DNA from: Saposhnikovia divaricata
Taxonomy: Eukaryota > Streptophyta > Magnoliopsida > Apiales > Apiaceae
NCBI GenBank assembly: GCA_036435485.1
Contig: CM071598.1
Span: forward strand, 109,159,148 to 109,223,147
Direction: 5' to 3'
Length of the DNA stretch: 64,000 nt
Under the pieces are notes generated by a model. It made no database searches. It had not been told where the DNA came from and saw only the letters and a list, made by a program, of their open reading frames with translations. Position 1 is the stretch's first letter, and every line of letters begins with the position of its first letter. Shown here piece after piece: positions 10,856-21,325 of this stretch. Made by a program: the position numbers and the translations under genes.

Positions 10856-12562
10856 ATGGGAGCATCTTTGAAAGAACCCCTGAAGGGCAAGTTGATAGCA
10901 TTCTTGCAAGAAAATAGCGATGTGTTTGCTTGGACTATAGCTGATATGCCAGGGATTGATCCCCAACTCATAACTCACAAGTTGAATGTTGATCCGGGGC
11001 GGAAGATAATAGAACAGAAAAGAGAAATTTTGCTCCTGAAAGGCAGGAGGCCCATTAAACAAGAAGTTGAAAAGCTTTTAGAAGCTGGGTTTATTGAAGA
11101 GATTCAGTTTCCAGAATGGTTGGCTAACCCTGTGATGGTCAAGAAAGCCAACGGTAAGTGGAGGATGTGTATAGACTTCACCGACTTGAATGACGCATGC
11201 CCTAAGGATTGCTTCCCTTTACCAAGGATAGACATGTTAATAGATGCCACAGCAGGACATGAGATGCTGAGCTTCATGGATGGTTTCAGCGGCTACAATC
11301 AGATTAAGATGCACAAGGATGACGTCCCTAAGGTATCTTTCATAACTGACTTTGGTGTTTTCTGCTATATTGTTATGGCTTTTGGTCTAAAGAATGCAGG
11401 AGCTACTTACCAACGATTGGTGAATAAGATATTCGCCCATCTGATTGAAAAAACCATGGAGGTCTATGTTGATGACATGTTAGTCAAGAGCCTACTCAAG
11501 GCAGATCACATTAAGCACTTCAGAGAGGCATTCGAAGTGCTGAGGCACCACAAGATGATGTTGAATCCAGCCAAGTGCGCTTTTGGCGTTGGATCAGGCA
11601 AATTTTTGGGTCTGATGGTTTTAAAGAGAGGCATAGAGGCCAACTCTGACAAGATCAAGGCGATCTTAGACATGGAGCCACCACGCTCTATAAGAGATGT
11701 GCAGAAGTTGACATGCCGGGTAGCGGCTTTAGGAAGATTCATCTCCAAGTCTGGTGATAAGTGCTTGCCTTTCTTTCAAGCATTGAAGAAGGTGAAAAAT
11801 TTTGAATGGACTAATAAAAGCCAAGAGGCCTTTGAACAGTTGAAGAAGTACATGGTCGAAGCCCCGTTGCTGGCCAAACCTAGTCCCGAAGAGACTCTTT
11901 ATCTGTATCTAGCAATGTCTGAACAAGCATTGAGTGCCATCCTCGTTAAGAAAGAGAACAAGGTTCAGAGGCCTATCTACTACGTAAGCAAGGTGCTCCA
12001 CTGAGCCGAGTTGAATTACTCTCCCATTGAGAAGTTCACCTTGGCATTGATAACAGCCTCGAGGAAGTTACGCCCGTACTTCCAGGCACATAAGATTGAA
12101 GTCCTAACGGACCAACAGTTGAGAAACATATTGCATAGCCCGAAGGCTAGTGGAAGGTTAATTAAGTGGTCGATTGAACTTGGAGAATTTGACATCACGT
12201 ATGAGCCTCGAATAGCCATTAAGGCCCAGGCATTGGCTGACTTCATGGTTGAATGTACCATTGGCAACCAAGATGTCGGGGGGCAGGATATAGTAACCAC
12301 CCCTGGAAATGAAGAAAAAGATGAAGAGCCTGTACCTGATCAGAATGAACATTGGGTGCTCTATTTTGATGGAGCATCAAAAACAAAATCTAGTGATGCA
12401 GGTTTAGTCTTACAAAGCCCCGATTGGTTTACAGTCGAGTATGATTTAAAATTGGACTTTCCGACAACTAACAACGAAGCTGAGTATGAAGCCTTGATAG
12501 CCGGTTTAGGCTTGGCTAGAATAGTGAGAGTCAAGAATCTCAAACTACGGCAAAGTACTTGA
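10856..12562 (+). pseudogene. Reverse transcriptase, RNase H and second RNase H of the Tat element
   Basis: RT copies the element RNA and the RNase H domains remove the RNA strand. RT blocks are intact: WRMCIDFTDLNDACPKD, LSFMDGFSGYNQI, FGLKNAGATYQR and the catalytic YVDDMLVKS (about 11,464-11,490). RNase H follows; a TGA at 12,002-12,004 interrupts it (one C-to-T change from CGA) and reading resumes in frame (AELNYSPIEK). The second, archaeal-type RNase H begins near 12,353 (WVLYFDGASKTKSSDAGLV) and includes NNEAEYEALIAGL, ending prematurely at 12,560-12,562. Remnants of its end (HISREQNVKAD frame) are visible near 12,610-12,640. No integrase follows. Confidence 0.88.
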
Positions 12563-13330
12563 AAGTCGTGAAGGCCATGATGACTGAGTTTGAGTGAATG
12601 GTATGAGAAGCACATTTCGAGAGAACAGAACGTTAAGGCTGATGCCCAATCTAAGTTTACTTCTTCTGAGATAGAGAACTACGCCGGAAGAGTTTACTTT
12701 CAGGTCTTGAAGGCCTCGTCTATTATTTTAAATTGATAGCACCAATTGATGTAAGCTGAAGGATAGACCCTCATAAAAGCTCACCCTGAGACAGGTTGGC
12801 TCCCTGATAATGCCTTGAAGGCACAGAAACTGTTAATGAGAATGTTGAGATAAGAGGTCCTTTGTCATTCCTTACTTAATCTGGAATCTCAAATTCCGAT
12901 ACAAATGTTTAGCCTTGATGGCCAAAAAGGCTGTCTGTCTCCAATCGAGATGGCCAAAAAGGTTGTCTGCCTCCAATCGAGTTCGTCGTTTGAGTTTAAG
13001 GACTTGAATCAAGAGCCGTCAATCGAATTCAAACCAAAGGAAGGTTGGAAACCTAGAATCAAGATAAAGGGTTGACAACCAGATAACGATGCAAACCAGA
13101 CTTGAAGTCAAGTGCTCAGTGGAAAAGAAACTTATTGAACTATCAAACGAGAAGCAAGAACTCCACCATATTAAACAAGGGGGGCAAGAACTAAAAAGCT
13201 TCATCACAAGCTCCACATCTTAGAACAAGAAAGAGAGATTAATTATGCCTTGAAAGGAGGTATACAACATTCATGATCAAGGACGTGATTCTAGAACGAG
13301 ACTCCAGGCATTGCGAAAAGTTCCGAGAGG
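12563..13330 (+). other. Non-coding segment where integrase would be expected
   Basis: After a scrap of RNase H (to about 12,720) no integrase HHCC or DDE motif can be read in any frame. A 40-bp tandem pair based on GATGGCCAAAAAGG...CTCCAATCGAG lies at 12,912-12,985. The rest resembles rearranged internal element sequence. The integrase gene is deleted. Confidence 0.65.
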
Positions 13331-13349
13331 CACGACACAGCAACAATGG

Positions 13350-13600
13350 AGCACCTGTCGGGCGATCAAGAAGCACCCGGCAGGCAACCAGAAGCACCTG
13401 GCAGGCAACCAGGATCTCCTGGCAGCCGACCAGGTGCCAGGGAAAGGGTCTGGCCGACCAGGATCTCCTGGCAGCCGACCAGGTGCCATGGAGAGGGTCT
13501 GGCCGACCAGGATCTCCTGGCAGCCGACCAGGTGCCATGGAGAGGGTCTGGTCGACCAGGATCTCCTGGCAGCCGACCTCATGGCACCCCCCGTCAGTTG
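13350..13600 (+). repeat. Tandem array A: 49-bp units
   Basis: AGGATCTCCTGGCAGCCGAC recurs at 13,411, 13,460, 13,509 and 13,558, an exact 49-bp period (...CCAGGTGCCATGGAGAGGG...). Each unit contains the 21-bp element GGCAGCCGACCAGGATCTCC that is iterated directly at 14,026-14,140. Open frames across it (PGSRPG repeats) are by-products of the period. Confidence 0.9.
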
Positions 13601-13624
13601 TTCGGATCGTTTGATGGTTCTGTA

Positions 13625-13925
13625 AGATCAAGATCGAGATCGAGATCGAGGTTCTGGATCCCTAGGATCAAGATCGAGGTTCTGAATCCTTGAAAGTCAC
13701 GGGTGACCAATATACTAAATTAGAGATCAAGATCGAGATCGAGATCGAGGTTCTGGATCCCTAGTATCGAGATCGAGGTTCTAAATCCTTGAAAGTCATG
13801 GGTGACCAATATACTAAATTAGAGATCAAGATCGAGATCGAGATCGAGGTTCTGGATCCCTAGTATCGAGATCGAGGTTTTGGATCCTTGAAAGTCATGG
13901 GTGACCAAGATACTAAATTGAAGGT
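13625..13925 (+). repeat. Tandem array B, first block: GATCGAGATCGAGGTTCTGG units
   Basis: Three units of about 87-90 bp, each containing CGAGGTTCTGGATCC, TTGAAAGTCA and GGGTGACCAA...ACTAAATTAGAG. The same unit reappears as a longer block at 14,780-15,300. Confidence 0.85.
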
Positions 13926-13959
13926 CAAGTTGAAACGTCGTTTAAACACTTCCAAACAA

Positions 13960-14640
13960 CTTGGGGCACCTGTCGGGCGATCAAGGAGCACCCGGCAGGC
14001 AACCAGAAGCACCTGGAAGGCAACCAGGATCTCCTGGCAGCCGACCAGGTGCCACAGAGGAGGGTCAGCCGACCAGGATCTCCTGGCAGCCGACCAGGAT
14101 CTCCTGGCAGCCGACCAGGATCTCCTGGCAGCCGACCAGGAGCATCTGGCAGCTGACCAGGAGCCACAAAGAGGCTCAATCTGACTTCCCGGTACCCATC
14201 TTGGCACCCCCCATCGTTTGATTGGATCGTTTGATGGTTCTGTTGAAGGTTTCTCACTTTCCGTGACAAACATCGACCTTCGAATTAGCACAATATAGTG
14301 CCGTTTTATGCCATTTAACGTCGTTTACACAAACATTGAAACGTCGTTTAAGCATCGTGTGACATCATTAAAGTCAACCTGGATCTCCCGTCAATCTGCC
14401 AGCGATCAAGAAGCACATGTCAGGCGATCAAGAAGCACATGTCAGGCGATCAAGAAACACATGTCATGCGATCAAGAAGCACATGTCAGGCGATCAAGAA
14501 GCACCTGGCAGGCAACCAGGATCTCCTGGCAGCCGACCAGGTGCCACAAAGGGGGTCTGGCCGACCAGGATCTCCTGGTAGCCGACCAGGATCTCCTGGC
14601 AGCCGACCAGGAGCACCTGGCAGCTGGCCAGGACCCTTGT
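13960..14640 (+). repeat. Tandem arrays A' and A'': 21-bp and 19-bp units
   Basis: At 14,026-14,160 GGCAGCCGACCAGGATCTCC is repeated with a 21-bp period. At 14,400-14,510 about five units of AAGAAGCACATGTCAGGCGATC (19-22 bp) lie head to tail, followed at 14,513-14,640 by more 21-bp units. Between them (14,270-14,400) are GTCGTTTA-type short repeats. Confidence 0.85.
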
Positions 14641-14779
14641 CGGCTGACTCGCTGCCCGGAAGAGGTTACAATTGTCCCGAATCTCCTCCGTTTAGTGTCG
14701 TTTAGTGCCGTTTAGCGCCGTTTAGTACCGTTAGCGCCGATAACACCGATAGAAGTCACGAATGACCAAACTGACGACC

Positions 14780-15300
14780 TGAGATCAAGATCGAGCTTCT
14801 GGATCCCTAGGATCGAGATCGAGGTTCTGGATCCTTGAAAGTCACGGGTGACCAAGATACTAAATTAGAGATCAAGATCGAGCTTCTGGATCCCTAGGAT
14901 CGAGATCGAGGTTCTGGATCCTTGAAAGTCACGGGTGACCAAGATACTAAATTAGAGATCAAGATCGAGCTTCTGGATCCCTAGGATCGAGATCGAGGTT
15001 CTGGATCCTTGAAAGTCACGGGTGACCAAGATAATAAATTAGAGATCAAGATCGAGCTTCTGGATCCCTAGGATCGAGATCGAGGTTCTGGATCCTTGAA
15101 AGTCACGGGTGACCAAGATACTAAATTAGAGATCGAGATCGAGGTTCTGGATCCTTGAAAGTCACGGGTGACCAAGATACTAAATTAGAGATCGAGATCG
15201 AGGTTCTGGATGATTGAAAGTCACGGGTGACCAAGATACTAAATTAGAGATCAAGATCGAGCTTCTGGATCCCTAGGATCGAGATCGAGGTTCTTGATCC
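14780..15300 (+). repeat. Tandem array B, second block: 87-bp units and 59-bp deletion derivatives
   Basis: GGGTGACC recurs at 14,846, 14,933, 15,020, 15,107, 15,166 and 15,225. The first intervals are exactly 87 bp; the last two are 59 bp and lack the 28 bp that carry the TTCTGGATCCCTAGGATCGA segment. A mixture of full and shortened units shows unequal exchange or slippage in progress. Confidence 0.9.
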
Positions 15301-15484
15301 TTAATTTCCATGAATAGGTTTTCAGGTCCGGGTTTCTTCGCCAACCACGAAGCAGCCGACCATGACACCTGAAGGAGCCACAGCCGACCACCTCATAGCC
15401 GACCACGGCATTTTGGGATGCCTCGGCCGACCACGAGCTAGACGATCACGAACCGGCCGACCAAGGCGCGCCAAAGAGCCACGG

Positions 15485-15960
15485 CCGACCTCACACTGTT
15501 TGGGCCATATCTTGAGCTCCGGGTATCAGATTTGGACGATCTTGCAGTCCACGCGAAGGTCTTGGAGTTTTCTACAACCTTGGAAGGTCCCCAGCCGACC
15601 AGGATCTCCTGGCAGCCGACCAGGTGCCACAGAGAGGGTTTGGCCGACCAGGATCTCTCTTGTCAGCCAACCTCACGGTGTTTGGGCCATATCTTGAGCT
15701 CCGGGTATCAGATTTGGACGATCTTACAGTCCACGCGAAGGTCTTGGAGTTTTCTACAACTTTGGAAGGTCCCCAGCCGACCAAGATCTCCTGGCAGCCG
15801 ACCAGGTGCCACAGAGAGGGTCTGGCCGACCAGAATCTCTCTTGTCAGCCGACCTCACACTGTTTTGGTCATATCTTGAGCTCCGGGTATCAGATTTGGG
15901 CGATCTTACAGCCCACGCGAAGGTCACAGAGTTTTCTACAACCTTGGAAGGTTCCATCCG
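15485..15960 (+). repeat. Tandem array C: three 182-bp units with an LTR-like motif
   Basis: The phrase CATATCTTGAGCTCCGGGTA recurs with A at 15,507, 15,689 and 15,871, a 182-bp period. Each unit joins this block, GCGAAGGTC...TTTTCTACAAC, and an array-A segment (CAGCCGACCAGGATCTCC). The first half of the unit is clearly related to a stretch inside the Athila LTRs at 44,601 and 54,595. Confidence 0.9.
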
Positions 15961-16079
15961 ACAAGGAACACCCCCTGGCCGACCAGGATCTCCTGGCAGC
16001 CGACCAGGAGCACCTGGCAGCTAGCCGGGAACCTTGTCGGCTGACTCGCTGCCCGGAAGAGGTTACAATTGTCCCGAAT

Positions 16080-16820
16080 CTCCGCCGTCTAGCACCGTTA
16101 GTGCCGATAAGCACCGATTAAGTGCCGATTAACACCGTTAGTGCCGATAGCACCGTTAGTGCCGATAAGCACCGATTAAGTGCTGATTAGCACCGTTAGT
16201 GCCGATAGCACCGTTAGTGCCGATAAGCACCGATTAAGTACCGATTAGCACCGTTAGTGCCGATAAGCACCGATTAAGTGCCGATTAGTACCGTTAGTGC
16301 CGATAGCACCGTTAGTGCCGATAAGCACCGATTAAGTACCGATTAGCACCGTTAGTGCCGATAGCACCGTCAGTGCTGATAAGCACCGATTAAGTACCGA
16401 TTAGCACCATTAGTGCCGATAGCACCGTCAGTGCCGATAAGCACCGATCAAGTTCCGATAGCACCGTTAGTGCCGATAAGCACCGATTAAGTACCGATTA
16501 GCACCGTTAGTGCCGATAGCACCGTTAGTGCCGATAAGCACCGATTAAGTGCCGATTAGCACCGTTAGTGCCGATAAGCACCGAATAAGTACCGATAAGC
16601 ACCGTTAGTGCCGATAGCACCAGTAATGTCGTTAGCACCGACAGTGTCTTCTAGCATCGTTCAGTGTCGTTGAATGTCGGTTGGCGTCACTTAAACGTTG
16701 TTTAAGTGTCGTTTAAGTCTAGTTAGTACCGTTTAGTGCCGTTTTATGCCGTTCAACGTCGTTTAAACATTGTTTAAATGTCGTTAAGGCTGATTAGTGC
16801 CGATTAGCATCGAATTAACA
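16080..16820 (+). repeat. Tandem array D: GCACCGATTA/GTGCCGATAA repeats
   Basis: More than 40 alternating short units such as GCACCGATTAAGTGCCGATT, GCACCGTTAGTGCCGATA and variants fill 16,080-16,640, then grade into CGTTTAAGTGTCGTTTAA-type repeats to 16,820. The array is GC-richer than the surroundings and non-coding. Confidence 0.9.
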
Positions 16821-16956
16821 TTGTCGTAAACGCGTCGGTCGCTCCACGCTTTACATAAATACAATACTAGTGAAACACTAGTGTATAAAGATGAACCCTG
16901 ACCCGAGTCTTGGAAAGGACCGTTAAAACTTCAAGGAAAACCTGATCAGTTTTCCT

Positions 16957-16973
16957 AGAAGTTGGGGGGCAAA
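16957..16973 (+). other. Polypurine tract of the Tat element
   Basis: AGAAGTTGGGGGGCAAA lies immediately before the 3' LTR (TGATATGG at 16,974), where plus-strand DNA synthesis starts. Confidence 0.8.
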
Positions 16974-17575
16974 TGATATGGGCTAAAAATAAACCCTAAA
17001 GACACATTTAATGTCACATTAATTAGACCCAGTATGGTCCAAACGTGTGGCCCACCAGATGGGCCCAAACCCTATTTATAATATTAATTTCGTAATTAAT
17101 ATTAAGGGTAATAAACAGCTCAGCAAATAAGAGTCAAACAAGGATATTACTCTTGCCTGACTTAGCCTCCAAGATACATATTTCAACATGGAAACTGATT
17201 CCTATAAGGAAGAGATCTAGAACCTTCCTCAAGGAAGACTTGTCCACCAAGTCTCTGACTCCTACAATAATTCTAGGGCTTCTCAGCCTATATAAAGGGT
17301 CTAACCCCTCATCTCAGAACTACGTTTTTGGGCAGAGCTCAATACATCACTTACGTTTTGGACATAGAAGTCACTGCGTCCTAGGTGAGCTCTCGCCGCC
17401 ATAGCCTCGAGGGCACCATCACCTAGAACTACGTTGGCTTGATTCTCAATACGAGATACGTAGGCACTCTGTGAGGACCGATTACAGTCTCGAACGCAGA
17501 AACAGCCATTAAAGCGCGAAGCTCAACCACCCTAGCAATAATTACAAATCGTAACCGAGTTTTAGATCCACAACA
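16974..17575 (+). repeat. 3' LTR of the Tat element
   Basis: 602 bp. It differs from the 5' LTR by about three substitutions (for example GTGGGGCC/GTGTGGCC near the start) and lacks 51 bp between GGACA repeats, so TTTTGGACATAGAAG is joined directly. Confidence 0.9.
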
Positions 17576-17822
17576 CCATCCCTAACTTTTTTTTTATTAC
17601 TAATAAAATCATTTCCCTCCATTTCTCCTTACTTGTCACTCCCTCATTTCTAGTTAGTTTCAAATTTTATATTATAATAATGACAAAGAATGAATATAGG
17701 GAATGTTGTTGGAGTTGATGTACAAAACAAGGTTCCTAAATCACTATGAACCATTATTTTATAATATTTTTAGGATTCAACTAGGGAGCTATTGGACTTG
17801 CTCTTAGTTGGTTCCCTATAAA

Positions 17823-18299
17823 TCTATATTCTATATTAATGTTCAAAACCATGTTTTAATTGTACACAATAGTACCAAAATACCAAAGTACCAAACTTGG
17901 TTATCACTTAACTTGGGGTTCAATTCCTTCCAACTACATAATTATACAAGATTTATTTATTTAATTTAATTTCTTTAATTTCACCCCGTGTTCGATTCCC
18001 TATAACCACATAATTAAATAGCGTTTATTTGTTATATACTTTTATCATTCAATTCTTTACAAGTTTATATTTAAATAAAACTTATTAATTACATTTATTT
18101 ATTTATTTATCTATTTCAATTTTTTAATTTCACCCGTATTCAATTCCCTATCATTACATAATTTAATAATATTTATTTATTATATGTTTTTATCATTCAA
18201 ATGTTTACAAAAACATATTAAAATCATATTCATTAATTATATTTATTATTGATAATTTACACGTGCCCGCCCGGTTCGTGCCAACGGGTTACCGGCTAA
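17823..18299 (+). mobile_element. Short non-autonomous Helitron
   Basis: Starts TCTATATTCTATATTAATG after an A and ends CTAA before a T, the A^TC...CTRR^T pattern of Helitrons. Just upstream of the end, 18,270-18,288 folds as a hairpin (CCCGGTT-loop-AACGGG), about eight bases before CTAA. It is 477 bp, AT-rich, with no target duplication. It sits in the left part of the MITE copy that ends at 18,795. Confidence 0.65.
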
Positions 18300-18380
18300 T
18301 ATATAAAATAAGGATTCCTAGTGGTTTGGGGACAATGTTTTGTATACCAACTCCAACAACAATTCCTATATTCATTCCTT

Positions 18381-18563
<183 letters not shown>

Positions 18564-18932
18564 TTGAAAGTAACTAGGAAAGAGACAAAGACAATGATTG
18601 GTGAAATGGAGGGAAATAATTATTTTATTGACGGAAATGAAGTTAGGAATGTCTAGTAGTTCCCCAAAATAGGGTATGGCTAGTGGTTCCTAGTGTTTTA
18701 GGAAACCACTAAAAAGCTGTTGGAGCACTATTTTATACTAAATTTCCTAAATTTTAACTTAAAAACTCAAATAGGAAAGTTGTTAGACTTTGTTCTTAAT
18801 GAAGCTTTTTGGTGTGGCCTTTAATTTGTCTTGGCCTTGAAAACTGCTTTAATCAAATTGCAGTAGCATCTTGCTAGATTTTGTGCTATCCATTACTTTA
18901 ATCAGCTAGCCACAATAATGATGTCCCATTAA

Positions 18933-19315
18933 GAGCATCTTCAATGGGAGATACCTTTTAGGTAAAATTTGAAATTAATTATTATAAATAAGAATTATAA
19001 AGGATGTGTAAAAAAATTTGCACTCCAATAGTTCATTACCCTTAGTTAAAATTATAGACAAGCTCATTGTATTGGCTATATTTGCAATCTCTAGAGATCT
19101 GTAGTGAAATTCTACATCATCTGTTGATATATTAAAATAATACATTCTATTTTTAACAACTTGAAATAATAATAACATACCATTTTTAAAATATAACCAA
19201 TCATTATAGCCAACTCCATTGAACCACGACACCTTACAGGTTCAACAAATTTTACATAATCAATATTTTATATCATTTTAGCCAACCATTTTAAAAAACA
19301 CCGTTGGAGATGTTC
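18933..19315. mobile_element. MITE with GAGCATCTTCAA ends
   Basis: The left end GAGCATCTTCAATGGGAGAT and the complementary right end (CCGTTGGAGATGTTC) form imperfect inverted repeats, flanked by TAA at 18,930-18,932 and 19,316-19,318. It is 383 bp and AT-rich. The TAA at 19,316 also serves as the left flank of the next element. Confidence 0.7.
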
Positions 19316-19318
19316 TAA

Positions 19319-19658
19319 GAGTAAGTTCAACCGTTTCCCTATATCCTAAATAAAGATTTAAGAAAATTAGTACAAAGCATCACTCCAACAGTTTGTTAGT
19401 GGTTCCTAATAAAATACTAAATACTTCTAGTCATTCCCTATTTTTGGGGAATCACTAGCCATCCCTAATTTGATTTCTATGAATAAAAAATATTTTTCAA
19501 TATGTGTCCATATCTCCCTGACAAAAAAAGAATATTTGTCCATATGTCATTCTCTAATTAGTTTCAAATTTATCATTATAATAATAATAAGGAATGAATA
19601 TAATCACTAGTAATCATTACTTTATTATATTTTTAGGAATCAACTAAGTGTTTTGCTC
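19319..19658. mobile_element. PIF/Harbinger-like MITE copy 3
   Basis: Same family and orientation as the outer MITE: GAGTAAGTTCAACCGTTTCC at the left, ATCACTAGCCATCCC in the middle and a decayed TTTTGCTC right end, with TAA on both sides (19,316-19,318, 19,659-19,661). A 52-bp tail segment including the right end is tandemly duplicated (19,630-19,681 and 19,682-19,733). Confidence 0.65.
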
Positions 19659-19733
19659 TAACATCTTTGACAATATATCTATTTTTAGGAATCAACTAAG
19701 TGTTTTGCTCTAGCATCTTTGACAATATATCTG

Positions 19734-20164
19734 TAGGGTGTAATGCAATAAAATTTAACTTTGACACAGAAAAAGGGGAAACTCGTAAGGTCTTTTCGAT
19801 CATAATAAGCACGACTGTAGAACAATCCTATGTTATTCGGATGGTCGAAAATTCATAACAGACGGATGAAAGCTTTGGCTAGGACATGTAACATAAGTGG
19901 GAGTAAAGATTAATTACATATATATATACCATATGTCTGAAGTCAAGAAAGAATACATTCATTTTCGTTCACAGCTTTATGGGCACCTAATAATGCAAGT
20001 GAACGGCCAAATATGCAAAAGATTTATGACCGGGGAAACGAAGATAAGGCATATTGATTGATAACTGTGAGGCCAGGGGCCATAATAGATATAATGTAGC
20101 GTAACATTTATATACTATGTGGCAAACAGAATCAGGCATGGGCTTACTATAACAAGGAAATGGC
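19734..20164 (+). other. Upstream region of the MIR169 locus
   Basis: No transposon is recognised. This would be the promoter region of the MIR169 transcript. It includes a TATATATATACC tract near 19,920 and ends in the TATA box at 20,165. Confidence 0.5.
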
Positions 20165-20172
20165 TATAAATA
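20165..20172 (+). promoter_or_regulatory. TATA box of the MIR169 transcript
   Basis: TATAAATA, 163 bp upstream of the mature miRNA and in a plain, non-repetitive context. Transcription would start about 30 bp downstream, near 20,200. Confidence 0.55.
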
Positions 20173-20299
20173 GAAGATGTGTTAGCAGAGAAATGGCATT
20201 ATCCAATATTCAATCAATGTAACACATATAAAGAGATTGGAAATGTATGAGATTTTAAGCTCAACAATGATGAGAAATAGAGAGGAAGAGAGGTCTTAC

Positions 20300-20440
20300 A
20301 TGAAGAAAAGAGTGTTATTTTGTTTGGTAGCCAAGGATGACTTGCCTGCTCCGCTGTCATCCAGTTTTTCAAGAGAAATGGATTGGCTTGGTTTTCAGGC
20401 AGTCACCTTGGCTAACTTGACACCCTCTTTTCTTTCATGC
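20300..20440 (+). ncRNA. MIR169: MIR169 precursor hairpin
   Basis: Plant miR169 directs cleavage of NF-YA (HAP2) transcription-factor mRNAs and acts in drought, nitrogen and flowering responses. The 21-nt mature sequence lies on the 5' arm at 20,328-20,348: it starts TAGCCAAGGATGAC and ends TTGCCTG, as in the miR169h-n group. The 3' arm at 20,396-20,416 (CAGGCAGTCACCTTGGCTA, then AC) pairs with it with two single-base bulges, giving the miR169*. The stem continues below (AAAAGAGTGTTATTTTG against the complement of CTTGACACCCTCTTTT). The loop is about 47 nt. A 68-codon frame (20,237-20,443) overlaps the hairpin and is probably incidental. Confidence 0.92.
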
Positions 20441-20444
20441 TAGA

Positions 20445-20790
20445 CCCTCATCTTCTTCGATCGACCATGACCAGATTAGCAGCTCAAGATGCTACTTATT
20501 TGCTTCTACTCTCCCGCATTGTGGTGTATGCTGCAGCTGCAGGCACACTTTTGATCCGGCTATTCCATATACCACATATACCATGCATAGCTGCATAAAA
20601 TTAAGTTATCGTATTCATACTCACAAAAAAGAAGAAGAAAAGTTTCCGTCTTCACGTCTTCATCACATATATAAATGCAATGCATGACACATAAGCAGTT
20701 CTCAAACACATATGCTCCTATGTGAAACGACGAATACATGAATATGTAAATCACATACATACGATATACCTATAGAGTACACGGTGATAG
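20445..20790. other. Downstream of MIR169, no further gene seen
   Basis: Probably the 3' part of the primary transcript and its end. No coding region or repeat recognised. Confidence 0.4.
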
Positions 20791-20800
20791 TACAATGTAA

Positions 20801-21154
20801 GGGATAATTAATTCTAAGGTCCCTGAATTAAATGTCTTTTATTGTTTGAGTCCCTGAACTATTTTTTCCAACATTACGATCCGTAAACTTTTAACTTTTC
20901 TAATTTGCATCCTTCCGTCCGAATTTGACTAACGGACGTTAGTCAATGCTGACGTGGCAGTGATGTGGCATGACGTGGTAGTGACGTGGCATGCTTGCCA
21001 CGTCAGCATTGACTAACGTCCGTTAATCAAATTTGGACGGAAGGATGCGAATTAGAAAAGTTAAAAGTTTAGGGATCGTAATGTTGGAAAAAATAGTTCA
21101 AGAACCTAAACAATAAAAATCATATAGTTCAGGGATCTTTGAATTAATTTTCAC
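20801..21154. mobile_element. Foldback MITE, MULE-like, 10-bp target duplication
   Basis: A long hairpin with arms of about 150 bp: GGGATAATTAATTC at the left pairs with GAATTAATTTTCAC at the right, and AACTATTTTTTCCAACATTA and TTGACTAACG blocks pair further in. It is flanked by a perfect TACAATGTAA at 20,791-20,800 and 21,155-21,164. The loop holds four GTGACGTGGCA-like units. It does not encode protein. The same architecture is seen at 1,748-2,014. Confidence 0.88.
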
Positions 21155-21325
21155 TACAATGTAACATGCTTACCGCTATTATATCTTACCACACTTAATA
21201 CTCACACTTAATATTAGTGATAGATATAAAAGGACCATGTATTTACATAAAGAAACACTATCATGTCCGTAAATATTAAAGCACCATCATTATCATGTAT
21301 TATCGCACTTAATATTCATGACAAA

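Larger units (their letters stand above)
6703..17575 (+). mobile_element. Tat-type Ty3/Gypsy retrotransposon, complete by structure, defective
   Basis: Bounded by LTRs starting TGATATGGGC and ending CCACAACA, with a perfect 5-bp target duplication CCATC at 6,698-6,702 and 17,576-17,580. Order: LTR, TGGCGCC-type primer site, gag, protease, a stray RNase H fragment, RT, RNase H, a second archaeal-type RNase H, a long tandem-repeat 3' region, polypurine tract, LTR. The double RNase H and the tandem-repeat 3' region are typical of the Tat lineage. No integrase is recognisable. The two LTRs differ by about three substitutions and one 51-bp deletion, so insertion was recent although the coding part is broken. 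Confidence 0.9.
6188..17803. mobile_element. Outer PIF/Harbinger-like MITE, split by a MITE and a Gypsy element
   Basis: The left end GAGCAAGTCCAACAGCTTCC at 6,188 and the complementary right end TTGGACTTGCTC ending at 17,803 are flanked by TTA at 6,185-6,187 and 17,804-17,806. A 3-bp TTA/TAA duplication is the PIF/Harbinger signature. Removing the inner MITE (6,244-6,607) and the Tat element (6,703-17,575) leaves about 370 bp of element. Related copies lie at 17,807-18,795 and 19,319-19,658. Confidence 0.75.

Noticed and set aside
13239..15880. Many overlapping open frames with PGSRPG, DLLAADQ or SWSARRS repeats on both strands
   Set aside because: They follow the periods of tandem arrays A-C, which happen to be multiples of three or lack stops. 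There is no start context, and they occur in several frames at once.
13350..16640. CRISPR-like regular repeats
   Set aside because: The units are contiguous or composite, without unique spacers, and lie in a plant retrotransposon.
20237..20443. 68-codon ORF overlapping the MIR169 hairpin
   Set aside because: Its sequence is dictated by the miRNA stem and no known peptide is recognised. A miPEP is conceivable but unsupported.
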